Below, one piece after another: positions 1-8,326 of a stretch of 12,909 bases of DNA (within the stretch, counting starts at the first letter, position 1; every line of letters starts with the position of its first letter). The stretch spans positions 1 through 12,909 of the forward strand of contig JAWLED010000081.1 of the NCBI GenBank assembly GCA_041686235.1, in the 5' to 3' direction. The notes below the pieces were generated by a model that was not told where the DNA came from, made no database searches, and was given only the letters and a program-made list of their open reading frames with translations. The position numbers were made by a program, and so were the translations under genes. Origin of the DNA: JAAAOH01 sp041686235 (lineage in GTDB: Bacteria; Spirochaetota; Spirochaetia; DSM-27196; PWMO01).

Positions 1-669
1 CGGATACTCGCTCCAGCGCTCGGCGGTCTTAACGTCCAAGATCTCTTGGTCTACCATGGTTCGAAGCGGTTGTGGTAAGGCCGCATAACGCCGAATTGCC
101 GGAGCAAAGGGCTTGCCTGCGCTTACCAGCACATTGACCTCTTCGTCTATCTCGACCTCGGTGCGATCGAAGAGCTCGACGATACGCCGCCGCTCTTCGA
201 GTGAGTATTGCCCGGCCCGACCCTCGAGGGACAGCATGAGGATGAGGGCCTCGCGCGGCCCGCCATCGAAATCCCGGGTTTCGACCTCTTCGATTCCGTG
301 GGCGGCGAGAACATCGAGAATGTCCCAGCCCCACAGAAGCGTCTCGAGCTCCGGCGGCAGCGTCCCGGCGGCCGGGGCGGGTTCAGTGGCGCCGGCGGCC
401 CTTTCCGGTTCGGCGGCGGCGTCGGCGTCGCGACCGGGGTCGGCTCGGAGGCCGGGTGCAAGGGGAAGCGGGGGGTAGTAGCCGCGTGCGATTGCCGCCG
501 CCGTTACCGCTGCGCCGGCGGCCGGCGCAGCGGCAGCGGGGGCGCCGGAGGCCGGGGCAACGGCGGCCCCGCCGTGGCCGGAGTCGGAGGCGGAGTCGGA
601 CGGGGAGGCATATCGGTGGTCAAAGACGTCTGTGGCGCGCCCCAGCGCCTCGACCTCGGCACGGTTCAT
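1..669 (-). CDS. Partial gene, ParB-like C-terminal region (5' end present, 3' end off the left edge)
   Basis: An uninterrupted minus-strand frame starts at ATG 669-667 and runs through position 1, giving 223 residues with no stop. The only in-frame codons between this ATG and an upstream stop (688-690) are non-start codons, so the start is well fixed. The protein has a short N-terminal segment (MNRAEVEALGRATDVFDHRY), an Ala/Pro/Gly-rich low-complexity stretch at about residues 22-105, and then a folded-looking part from about residue 106 (WGWDILDVLAAHGIEEVE). The pattern EALILMLSLEGRAGQYSLEE followed by LPQPLRTMVDQEILDVKTAE resembles the helical DNA-binding part of ParB/Spo0J proteins, where a 'leaves/inherits' loop is followed by 'LP..l...v..g.l....A'. 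That family call comes from visual similarity only. No Shine-Dalgarno sequence precedes the ATG; a promoter-like element sits immediately upstream. It is divergent from glgP. Confidence 0.72.
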   Translation of the reverse strand, partial: MNRAEVEALGRATDVFDHRYASPSDSASDSGHGGAAVAPASGAPAAAAPAAGAAVTAAAIARGYYPPLPLAPGLRADPGRDADAAAEPERAAGATEPAPAAGTLPPELETLLWGWDILDVLAAHGIEEVETRDFDGGPREALILMLSLEGRAGQYSLEERRRIVELFDRTEVEIDEEVNVLVSAGKPFAPAIRRYAALPQPLRTMVDQEILDVKTAERWSEYP

Positions 670-675
670 GCGCGG

Positions 676-704
676 AGGATAGCAAACTCACCCTGCATGT
701 GCAA
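676..704 (-). promoter_or_regulatory. Candidate promoter for the partial ParB-like gene, possibly leaderless
   Basis: On the minus strand, TTGCAC (704-699) is separated by 17 bases from TATCCT (681-676). The -10 hexamer ends only 6 bases before the ATG at 669, so transcription would begin at or next to the start codon. This agrees with the lack of a ribosome binding site. The hexamers are moderate matches (3/6 and 4/6). Confidence 0.35.
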
Positions 705-755
705 CGTGAGGGCCCCGCGGGCTGGGCGCCGCACACAAAGAGGGGGCTCAGCGCG

Positions 756-784
756 TTGACAGGAAATACCCGACTATTTATCGT
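756..784 (+). promoter_or_regulatory. Sigma-70-type promoter of glgP
   Basis: A perfect -35 hexamer TTGACA (756-761) is followed after exactly 17 bases by TATCGT (779-784), a 4/6 match to the -10 consensus. Transcription would start near 791, leaving a leader of about 29 bases that contains the GTGAGG ribosome binding site at 805-810. Confidence 0.6.
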
Positions 785-819
785 TACACACCAAATAATC
801 GGTTGTGAGGTTTTCCCGA

Positions 820-3384
820 ATGAATATCGTCCCGTATACGGTCAATCCGAACCTGCCCGAGCCACTGCGGCCCCTGTCTGAGATTGCACGAAACTTGTGG
901 CTGAGCTGGAACTTCGATGCGGTCTCGCTCTTTATCCGCCTCGACTATGATGCGTGGCTCGCATCGCATCAGAACCCGGTCCGCACTCTCGGCATGGTAT
1001 CGCAGGATCGCCTCGAAGAGTTGGCCCAAGACGACTCCTACATCTCCGCGCTCAACCACGTGCACGATACCTTTCAGCGCTACCTCTCGGGACAAACGTG
1101 GTACTCGGGGCCCCGCGAAGATGCCGTGGCCTACTTCTCCATGGAATACGGGCTGGATGTGAGCTTGCCGATTTACTCCGGCGGACTCGGGATTCTCTCG
1201 GGAGACCATCTCAAAACCGCGTCGGACCTCGGCCTGCCGCTGGTGGGCGTGGGCTTGCTCTACCGCCAAGGCTACTTTCAGCAGTACTTGAACGCCGACG
1301 GCTATCAGCAGGAGTCATATCCGGAGAACGATTGGTACAACATGCCCGTTCGTCGCTGTCGCACCGCCTCCGGAGACGACGTAAAGATTACCGTGCAGAT
1401 GGCCGAGAGCGTTGTGACCGCCCGTGTGTGGGAGGTGCAGATCGGCCGCATCTCGCTCTACCTATTGGACACCAACATCGATGAAAACGACGAGGAGCAC
1501 AAGCAGATCACCGCGGCTCTCTACGGCGGAAACCGCGAAACCCGCATCCGACAGGAGATCCTGCTCGGCATCGGCGGCGTCCGCGCCTTGCGAGCCCTGG
1601 GGATCAACCCGGCGGTGGCACACATGAACGAGGGTCACTCGGCGTTTCTCGGCCTCGAGCGGATCCGCGAGCTGGTACACAGCGAGGATCTCTCGACAAA
1701 CGAGGCGATTCAGGCGGTATGGCCCACCAACGTGTTTACCACGCATACGCCGGTGCCCGCGGGAAACGAGCGGTTCGACGTGCAGCTGATGGAGAAGTAC
1801 TTCGAGAGCATCGCCGGCGGTACCGGGCTCGAGTGGCCGGACTTCATGGCCCTCGGCAGGGAGAACCCCGACGACACCGAGGAGCATTTTTGCATGACGG
1901 TGCTGGCCCTAAAGCTTTCCGCCTATAACAACGGGGTCAGCGCCCTGCACGGCAAAGTTTCACGCCAAATGTGGCAAAGCATTTGGCCCACCTTGCCGGA
2001 GGACGAGGTGCCGATCGACAGTATCACCAATGGAACGCACGTGCGCACCTTCGTCTCCCACGACATGGTGGACCTACTCGATCGCTACTTGGGCCCGCGC
2101 TTCTACGATGAGCCGACCGAGCTCGGCATCTGGGACCGAATAGACCGGGTATCCGACGAGGAGCTGTGGCGAGTCCACGAGCGGCGCAAGAGCCGACTCG
2201 TCGCCTATGTGCGCGAACGCCTGCGCGAGCAGCTCATCTCGCGGGGGATTACCGGCAATCAACTGCACCAGGCAAGCGAGGTGCTCAACCCCACCGCGCT
2301 CACCATCAGCTTTGCCCGCCGCTTTGCCACCTACAAGCGGGCCACGCTCCTTTTCAGCGATCCCGATCGCCTGCGGCGGCTGCTCACCGACCCCGAGCGA
2401 CCTATCCAGCTGATCTTCTCCGGGAAAGCGCACCCGCACGACGTGCCGGGCAAGAACCTCATCCGCGACATCGTGAAGTTTGCCGGCATGCCGGAGCTGC
2501 GGAGCAAAATCGTGTTCCTCGAGAACTACGACATGACGACGGCGAAGTACCTCGTCTCGGGCAGCGACCTGTGGCTCAACACGCCGCGGCGGCCGTTGGA
2601 GGCAAGCGGAACCAGCGGCATGAAGGCGGCGGTTAACGGTGTTTTGAACTGCTCCACCCTCGACGGCTGGTGGGCGGAAGCCTACGACCCGTCCATCGGA
2701 TGGTCGATCGGAAACGGCGAGGAGTACGAAGATCCCGATCTCCAAGACGAGATCGAGGCCGAGGCACTATACGATCTTCTCGAGCGGGAAATCGTCCCTA
2801 CCTTTTTCAACCGCGGTCAGGACGGATTGCCGCGCACCTGGATCAGTACCATGAAACGGTCGATGAGCACCATCGGCAAGCGCTTCTCCTCTCACCGTAT
2901 GCTTACCGAGTACCACGAAACGTTTTATTCAAAGGCGCTGTCCAACTACCACAAGACGAGAGAGCAGAACTTCAAACGCCCCAAAGATCTTGCACAGTAC
3001 TTCGAAAAGCTCGACGAGGCATGGGGAGAGGTGGCCGTGGAGAACCTCGAAAACCCCGGTCACCCCGAGCTCCACGTGGGAGAAAGCCTCGAGATAACGG
3101 CGAACATACAGTTGGGCCCGCTTTCCCCCGAGGAGGTCCGCGTCGAGGCGTATTTCGGCAGCGTCAACTCGCAGGGCGGCATCGACAATCCACAGGTGGT
3201 CGAGATGCAGCCGGCCAAAGAATCCACCGGCGGTTCCGCGGGGACGGAGGCAAAGACGACGCAGCGCTACGTCGCGCAGATCCCCTGCAACACCGCCGGG
3301 AGGCAGGGATATTCGGTGCGGATTCTTCCCAAACACCCGGATCTGACCCACAACCTCATTCCCGGATACGCCAAATGGGCATAG
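820..3384 (+). CDS. glgP: Alpha-glucan (glycogen/maltodextrin) phosphorylase, GT35 family
   Basis: Cytosolic enzyme that removes glucose units from the non-reducing ends of alpha-1,4-glucans with phosphate, releasing glucose-1-phosphate. The 854-residue protein begins with the DUF3417-type N-terminal module (LRPLSEIARNLWLSWNFDAV) found in the shorter bacterial and archaeal phosphorylases. It continues with the GT35 body: VAYFSMEYGLD, SGGLGILSGDHLKTASDLGLPLVG by position, AHMNEGHSAF, TTHTPVPAGNERF, SITNGTHVRTF and FARRFATYKRATLL. The pyridoxal-phosphate lysine is K602 in EASGTSGMKAAVNG, followed by DGWWAEAY. The length is typical. I chose ATG 820 rather than the in-frame GTG at 805, because that GTG lies within the GTGAGG ribosome binding site 9 bases upstream of the ATG. 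No glycogen gene neighbours it here. Confidence 0.96.
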   Translation: MNIVPYTVNPNLPEPLRPLSEIARNLWLSWNFDAVSLFIRLDYDAWLASHQNPVRTLGMVSQDRLEELAQDDSYISALNHVHDTFQRYLSGQTWYSGPREDAVAYFSMEYGLDVSLPIYSGGLGILSGDHLKTASDLGLPLVGVGLLYRQGYFQQYLNADGYQQESYPENDWYNMPVRRCRTASGDDVKITVQMAESVVTARVWEVQIGRISLYLLDTNIDENDEEHKQITAALYGGNRETRIRQEILLGIGGVRALRALGINPAVAHMNEGHSAFLGLERIRELVHSEDLSTNEAIQAVWPTNVFTTHTPVPAGNERFDVQLMEKYFESIAGGTGLEWPDFMALGRENPDDTEEHFCMTVLALKLSAYNNGVSALHGKVSRQMWQSIWPTLPEDEVPIDSITNGTHVRTFVSHDMVDLLDRYLGPRFYDEPTELGIWDRIDRVSDEELWRVHERRKSRLVAYVRERLREQLISRGITGNQLHQASEVLNPTALTISFARRFATYKRATLLFSDPDRLRRLLTDPERPIQLIFSGKAHPHDVPGKNLIRDIVKFAGMPELRSKIVFLENYDMTTAKYLVSGSDLWLNTPRRPLEASGTSGMKAAVNGVLNCSTLDGWWAEAYDPSIGWSIGNGEEYEDPDLQDEIEAEALYDLLEREIVPTFFNRGQDGLPRTWISTMKRSMSTIGKRFSSHRMLTEYHETFYSKALSNYHKTREQNFKRPKDLAQYFEKLDEAWGEVAVENLENPGHPELHVGESLEITANIQLGPLSPEEVRVEAYFGSVNSQGGIDNPQVVEMQPAKESTGGSAGTEAKTTQRYVAQIPCNTAGRQGYSVRILPKHPDLTHNLIPGYAKWA

Positions 3385-3438
3385 CGGCGAGGACCGGCAT
3401 CAAAAGACGTCGGTCTGAGGGACCGGCCAAGCTCTATC

Positions 3439-3467
3439 TTGACCGCGCACTCGCCCCGTGCTACCAT
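3439..3467 (+). promoter_or_regulatory. Promoter of the Cys-rich protein / TPR lipoprotein pair
   Basis: TTGACC (3439-3444, 5/6) and TACCAT (3462-3467, 4/6) are spaced by exactly 17 bases. A start near 3474 gives a short leader containing a run of six G (3482-3487) placed 6 bases before the GTG at 3494. The element suggests that this pair is transcribed separately from glgP. Confidence 0.5.
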
Positions 3468-3493
3468 TTTGGCGAGAGCGTGGGGGGTACAAC

Positions 3494-3817
3494 GTGGCGG
3501 TTGAGACTGACGGCGAGTACAGCGCAGGGTTGGACGAGATCGGCCGTGACGGTAAGATCTACTGTGCCAACTGCTATCATTGCAAACTCTCGATGGAAAA
3601 GTTCAACGAGAGCAACGGCTATAAGCTGCGCGTTCGTTGCGCGGCCGGCCAATGGAAGAAGAAACAGGGTGAAGAGAAGCTTTACAAGTATTCCACGGTC
3701 ATTAGACGAAGCCCCGAGTATTGCGACTACTACGAGCCTATGGGCAGCCTCAGAGAATTCCTCAGAGAGCTCAAAAAGAGCTTGCCGGTACAAGACGAAA
3801 TCTACGCTTACGAGTAA
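3494..3817 (+). CDS. Small conserved-looking Cys-rich protein, possible zinc or metal binding
   Basis: I do not recognise a named family. The 107-residue soluble protein has the motif YCANCYHCKLS (C24, C27 and C30: CxxCxxC) plus VRCAAGQWKKK (C49) and PEYCDYYEPMG (C77). Five cysteines in this layout suggest a zinc ribbon or other metal site. The C-terminal part (SLREFLRELKKSLP) is a charged helix, and there is no signal peptide or membrane segment. GTG 3494 was chosen because GGGGGG ends 6 bases upstream. An earlier in-frame GTG at 3458 would add 12 residues, but it lies over the predicted -10 element and lacks a ribosome binding site. The gene ends 5 bases before the next start, so the two are probably cotranscribed. 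Function is unknown. Confidence 0.85.
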   Translation: MAVETDGEYSAGLDEIGRDGKIYCANCYHCKLSMEKFNESNGYKLRVRCAAGQWKKKQGEEKLYKYSTVIRRSPEYCDYYEPMGSLREFLRELKKSLPVQDEIYAYE

Positions 3818-3822
3818 CGCAC

Positions 3823-4317
3823 ATGCACCTATTTAGACTCATTGTTATCCTGCTCGCGGGAGCCCTTGTGCTCGCCGCGTGTGAGACGGTACCCGAGCCC
3901 TCGGAAATCCCGGAAGACCTCACGACCCAAGAGTATTTCCAACGCGCCCAAGAAGCCATGGACGATCAACACTACGAAACGTCAATGGTGTACTACGAGA
4001 CCTTTCTCGAGCGCCACCCCGATGACACCGAAAATCGCATGGCGGCGCGCTACGAGATTGCATTTCTCCATTACAAGATGGGCGAATATGACACCGCAGA
4101 GCAGCAATTCGAGGACATCCTCGCGCGCTACGAAGAGTCCGACGAGCAGTTACCGGAATGGGTAAGAGTGCTTTCGGAAAAACTCATCGAGAAGATCGAG
4201 GAGATCCGAACCACCGATGAGGAACCGGTGCGCCCGGCAGGACCCGCGGAGCCGGCCGAGCCCGCTCAACCGGAACCGACTCAGCCACAGCCGGGACAGC
4301 CGGCCCAACCGGAGTAG
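3823..4317 (+). CDS. Lipoprotein with TPR-like repeats and a Pro/Gln/Glu-rich tail
   Basis: The 164-residue protein starts with a lipoprotein signal (MHLFRLIVILLAGALVLAAC); the lipobox LAAC places the acylated cysteine at C20. Residues about 34-105 form TPR-like helix pairs: YFQRAQEAMDDQHYETSMVY, then YYETFLERHPDDTENRMAAR, and the diagnostic repeat ARYEIAFLHYKMGEYDTAEQ. The style is that of BamD/YbgF-type periplasmic TPR lipoproteins, but it has only about two repeats against BamD's five, so I do not call it BamD. Residues 135-164 are a disordered PAEPAEPAQPEPTQPQPGQP tail that could reach or bind the cell wall. The start is ATG 3823, coupled to the upstream stop with a 5-base gap and only a weak GAG upstream, which suggests translation re-initiation. 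Confidence 0.88.
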   Translation: MHLFRLIVILLAGALVLAACETVPEPSEIPEDLTTQEYFQRAQEAMDDQHYETSMVYYETFLERHPDDTENRMAARYEIAFLHYKMGEYDTAEQQFEDILARYEESDEQLPEWVRVLSEKLIEKIEEIRTTDEEPVRPAGPAEPAEPAQPEPTQPQPGQPAQPE

Positions 4318-4343
4318 ACTCGGGCGGCAACGGCGGCCGGCAA

Positions 4344-4360
4344 CTCGCCCGGCGGGCGAG
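4344..4360. terminator. Perfect hairpin between convergent genes, possible bidirectional terminator
   Basis: CTCGCCC, a 3-base loop GGC, then GGGCGAG form a perfect 7-bp stem in the 53-base gap between the convergent TPR lipoprotein and VWA genes. No T-run follows on either strand, so it could equally be a 3'-end protective hairpin or be used with Rho. Confidence 0.35.
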
Positions 4361-4370
4361 CGCTCGTGCC

Positions 4371-5486
4371 CTAATGCGGCAGAATGATTGGGTTGAGGTT
4401 GACACCCTTTTCCCGCGCCATCTCGTAGACCATCTCTTTGGTCACCCCGCCGCGTGGCTTGGGATGCGGCGGGGCGTCGCCCACGAGAATGACCATACGC
4501 GCCTCGGATTCCCACGGAAAGCCGTCGAGTGCCACATATAGGGCCTCGTGAACGGCTTCCGGGATGTCGCGACCCCCGGCAACGCGAATACGGTCCATTG
4601 CCGTCTGCACGACGTTGAGGTCCGACTGGAACCCTTCGTTTCTCGTGAGGTACTCCTCCATATAATCGCGGTAGTAGACCATCCCGATGCGCGTCTCGTC
4701 GAAGCGCTCCACCTCTTTCTCCAACATCGGCACGAGTTTTTTCTGAAGAAACGATATGTCGTTTCTCATGCTCTCGGTGGTGTCGATTGCAAGCACGAGG
4801 TCGAGGGTGTCTCCCTCGGCGGAGCGCACCAATTCGGCGATTCGTTCGGGGACGTCCTCCTCGCCGGGAGATCGCGTTGCCGTACCGTCTCCCTCGGAGG
4901 CGATTTCCTCGAAATTGTCGCTCGTGTCCGACATGTAGTTGCCCTCAGGCGGCCCTTCTTCGGGAGCCTGCTGCACCGAGAGCACGAACGGGTTGTCCTC
5001 GAACCCTCCGGTATAATCGGCGTATTCCTTCGTGAAGGTTCTCACGTTGAGATACGCGCCGTCGAGAATCTGCTCCTCGCCGCTACGGCTCCACGGGTAG
5101 CCGTAGGTGACGATATACGGGACGAACACGAAAAAGGCGCTGCCGAACTCCTCGTCCTCCTCCGGGGTGGAATCGATGAGATAATGGCGGTCGTTGTCGA
5201 GAAACTCGCCGTCGAGGAGCCGGCGCTCATCACCGTTCATGGGGTGGTACTCGGGATTCTGATAGGCGTAACTCGCAAGCTCTCGGTCGGGGTCCTCGGT
5301 GGACTCGGTGATAAGAACGGAGGCGATGTCGGACTTATCGCGAATGACGAGCACATAGCCGCCGTCGAGGCTCTGCTCCATTCGCAGATCGTCGGCACGT
5401 ATCGACAGGTCCTGTGCATGGAGAGGGAGGATTGCACCGAGAGACACCAAGACACACCCAAGAAACGCAGTCACAGCCGGTTTCAT
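4371..5486 (-). CDS. Exported von Willebrand factor type A (VWA) domain protein
   Basis: A 371-residue protein with a Sec signal peptide (residues 1-24, ending LPLHA before QDLS), so it probably acts in the periplasm. Residues 25-225 are an acidic region of no recognised family with several YxV/FVF strands. Residues 226-371 form a VWA domain with a metal-ion site (MIDAS): D235, T237 and S239 in AIDTTESM, the loop GGRDIPEA at 304-311, and D337 in ILVGDAPPH. The intact DxTxS motif suggests divalent-metal-dependent protein binding. The domain ends abruptly at the last predicted strand (GVNLNPIILPH) without the usual final helix. ATG 5486 gives the complete signal peptide; the ribosome binding site is weak. 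It follows the repeat-protein gene by 128 bases on the same strand and is probably the last gene of the glmS operon. Confidence 0.9.
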   Translation of the reverse strand: MKPAVTAFLGCVLVSLGAILPLHAQDLSIRADDLRMEQSLDGGYVLVIRDKSDIASVLITESTEDPDRELASYAYQNPEYHPMNGDERRLLDGEFLDNDRHYLIDSTPEEDEEFGSAFFVFVPYIVTYGYPWSRSGEEQILDGAYLNVRTFTKEYADYTGGFEDNPFVLSVQQAPEEGPPEGNYMSDTSDNFEEIASEGDGTATRSPGEEDVPERIAELVRSAEGDTLDLVLAIDTTESMRNDISFLQKKLVPMLEKEVERFDETRIGMVYYRDYMEEYLTRNEGFQSDLNVVQTAMDRIRVAGGRDIPEAVHEALYVALDGFPWESEARMVILVGDAPPHPKPRGGVTKEMVYEMAREKGVNLNPIILPH

Positions 5487-5557
5487 CGCACTTAAGAGTA
5501 TCGGTGTCCCTGCCTCGACGGATTAGCCGTTAGCCGGCCCACCGGCGGTGGGCGCCG

Positions 5558-5635
5558 CAGCACGGCGGTTCCTCGGCGCGCAGCACGGCGGTCACTCGGC
5601 GCGCAGCACGGCGGTCACTCGGCGCGCAGCACGGC
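5558..5635. repeat. 23-bp tandem repeat array across a gene 3' end
   Basis: The core CAGCACGGC begins at 5558, 5581, 5604 and 5627, an exact period of 23 bp. Two central copies (from about 5575) are nearly identical, including CGGTCACTC. The outer copies are diverged: the first has GGTTCCTC and the last is interrupted by the coding sequence. On the minus strand each full unit carries the final codons and the TGA stop of the adjacent gene, so the array looks like duplication of that gene's 3' end into the spacer before the VWA gene. Confidence 0.85.
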
Positions 5636-6366
5636 AGGAAAGGGAACGCCGGCTCCCGGCGCGCGTGTTTCGACAAAGAAGCTAAACCGCTCGAGAAAAG
5701 CCTCGACGAACTCACACTCACCTTGCCGAGCCTCCGGCGGCGGGAAGCCCGACGCGCCGCCTTCGGTTTGCGGGCCGCCGCCCTCGCCGTCCCCGGCGGC
5801 GCCGCCTTCGGTTTGCGGGCCGCCGCCTTCGCCGTCCCCGGCGGCGCCACCGGTTCCCGGCTCGCCGCCCGTTCCCGCGGCGCCCTCTTCCCCCGCGACG
5901 CCCTCTTCCCCCGCGGCGCCCTCTTCCCCCGCGGCGCCCTCGTCGTGAAAGGTGAAGAACGCGTGGCGGTTGGCGTCCCAGCTGTAATACAGCGTGCGCG
6001 GGCCGGCCTGTGAGACGAGATACAGCGACACCTCTTCGCAGCTCGTCTCGCTCCACTGCTCGCGGCGAAACACCCGGTCCTCGCTGTAGAGTACCTCGAC
6101 GGTGCCCCCGTCGCGCTCGTAGAGGCCGCGCTGATAGGTGATGACGTTCGCCGGCAAAAAGGGAAGACTCCGTCCGCGCTCGGGTCCCGACACCAACACG
6201 CCCAACGGCTCCTCACCGGCGGAGCCCTCCGAACCCGGCGAGCCGCCGGACTGCGCCGGCACGAGCGCCGCTCCTCCGGCCGCGAAGAGCACCGTTGCCA
6301 CCAAGAAGGAGCGGCCGAGGCGAGCAATGGGTGCTCCACCGCCGGGAAGCGAGAGGCCCCGCACGA

Positions 6367-6370
<4 letters not shown>
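5615..6370 (-). CDS. Exported low-complexity repeat protein, translationally coupled to glmS
   Basis: A 251-residue protein of no recognised family. Residues about 20-40 (RSFLVATVLFAAGGAALVPA) resemble a signal peptide after a somewhat long Arg-containing N-region. Residues 55-141 are an ordinary globular segment (FLPANVITYQRGLYERDGG, SEDRVFRREQWSETSCEEVS, TLYYSWDANRHAFFTF). Residues 144-207 are a Gly/Ala/Glu linker made of six-residue EGAAGE units and two fifteen-residue GGAAGDGEGGGPQTE units. Residues 217-251 resume as GECEFVEAFLERFSFFVETR. The only cysteines, C111 and C219, lie on either side of the linker and could form a disulfide. The start is GTG 6370, overlapping the glmS TGA by four bases (GTGA), a classic coupling arrangement. 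Function is unknown; an envelope role is inferred from the signal and its neighbours. Confidence 0.78.
5762..5851. repeat. 45-bp in-frame tandem duplication
   Basis: Two adjacent copies (5762-5806 and 5807-5851), recognised by TTCGGTTTGCGGGCCGCCGC recurring 45 bases apart, differ at only a couple of positions. They encode the fifteen-residue unit GGAAGDGEGGGPQTE twice in the exported protein. The low divergence points to a recent or homogenised duplication. Confidence 0.9.
5880..5943. repeat. 18-bp in-frame tandem repeat
   Basis: CCCTCTTC begins at 5883, 5901 and 5919, with a diverged copy at 5937, giving a period of 18 bp. The repeats encode the EGAAGE units of the exported protein; one copy has Val instead of Ala. 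Confidence 0.88.
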
Positions 6371-8190
<1,820 letters not shown>

Positions 8191-8220
8191 CTACGTTTCC
8201 TCCATCGTGTTAGTAGTACC

Positions 8221-8284
8221 GCGGCGCGGGGCGCGCATGGCCCGCGCCTGTTGGGCTTGCCGCGCCGCGTGCGGCGCGGGGCGC
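8221..8284. promoter_or_regulatory. Competing GC-rich hairpins in the glmS leader
   Basis: GCGGCGCGGGGCGC occurs twice (8221-8234 and 8271-8284), with CCGCGCCGC (8260-8268) between the copies. The central segment can pair for 9 bp with either flank: with 8271-8279 as a tight hairpin (2-base gap GT), or with 8221-8229 as a larger stem enclosing a second stem, GGCGCG (8230-8235) with CGCGCC (8243-8248). The structures exclude each other and lie 30-90 bases before glmS, after the stop of the upstream gene. No T-run follows, so this is not a standard terminator. Confidence 0.55.
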
Positions 8285-8326
8285 AGTTGCCCGCAACGAC
8301 GCCGCCGCCCCCTCAGCGAGCGCAGC

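Noticed and set aside
113..759. Plus-strand open frames at the left end
   Set aside because: They are antisense to the continuous minus-strand frame, and their products are Arg/Gly/Ser-rich with no domain.
3385..3457. Terminator after glgP
   Set aside because: A GACCG/CGGTC 5-bp pairing is present, but the loop is long and no T-run follows.
2670..3836. A 388-codon plus-strand frame overlapping the glgP 3' end and the Cys-rich gene
   Set aside because: It is Arg-rich out-of-frame translation across two real genes and a promoter.
4548..5495. A 315-codon plus-strand frame antisense to the VWA gene
   Set aside because: The minus strand has a signal peptide and a full metal-binding motif; the plus frame shows no domain.
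8191..8326. A glmS ribozyme upstream of glmS
   Set aside because: I see hairpins made of repeats but not the conserved ribozyme core or a cleavage-site context, and the ribozyme is a feature of Firmicutes.
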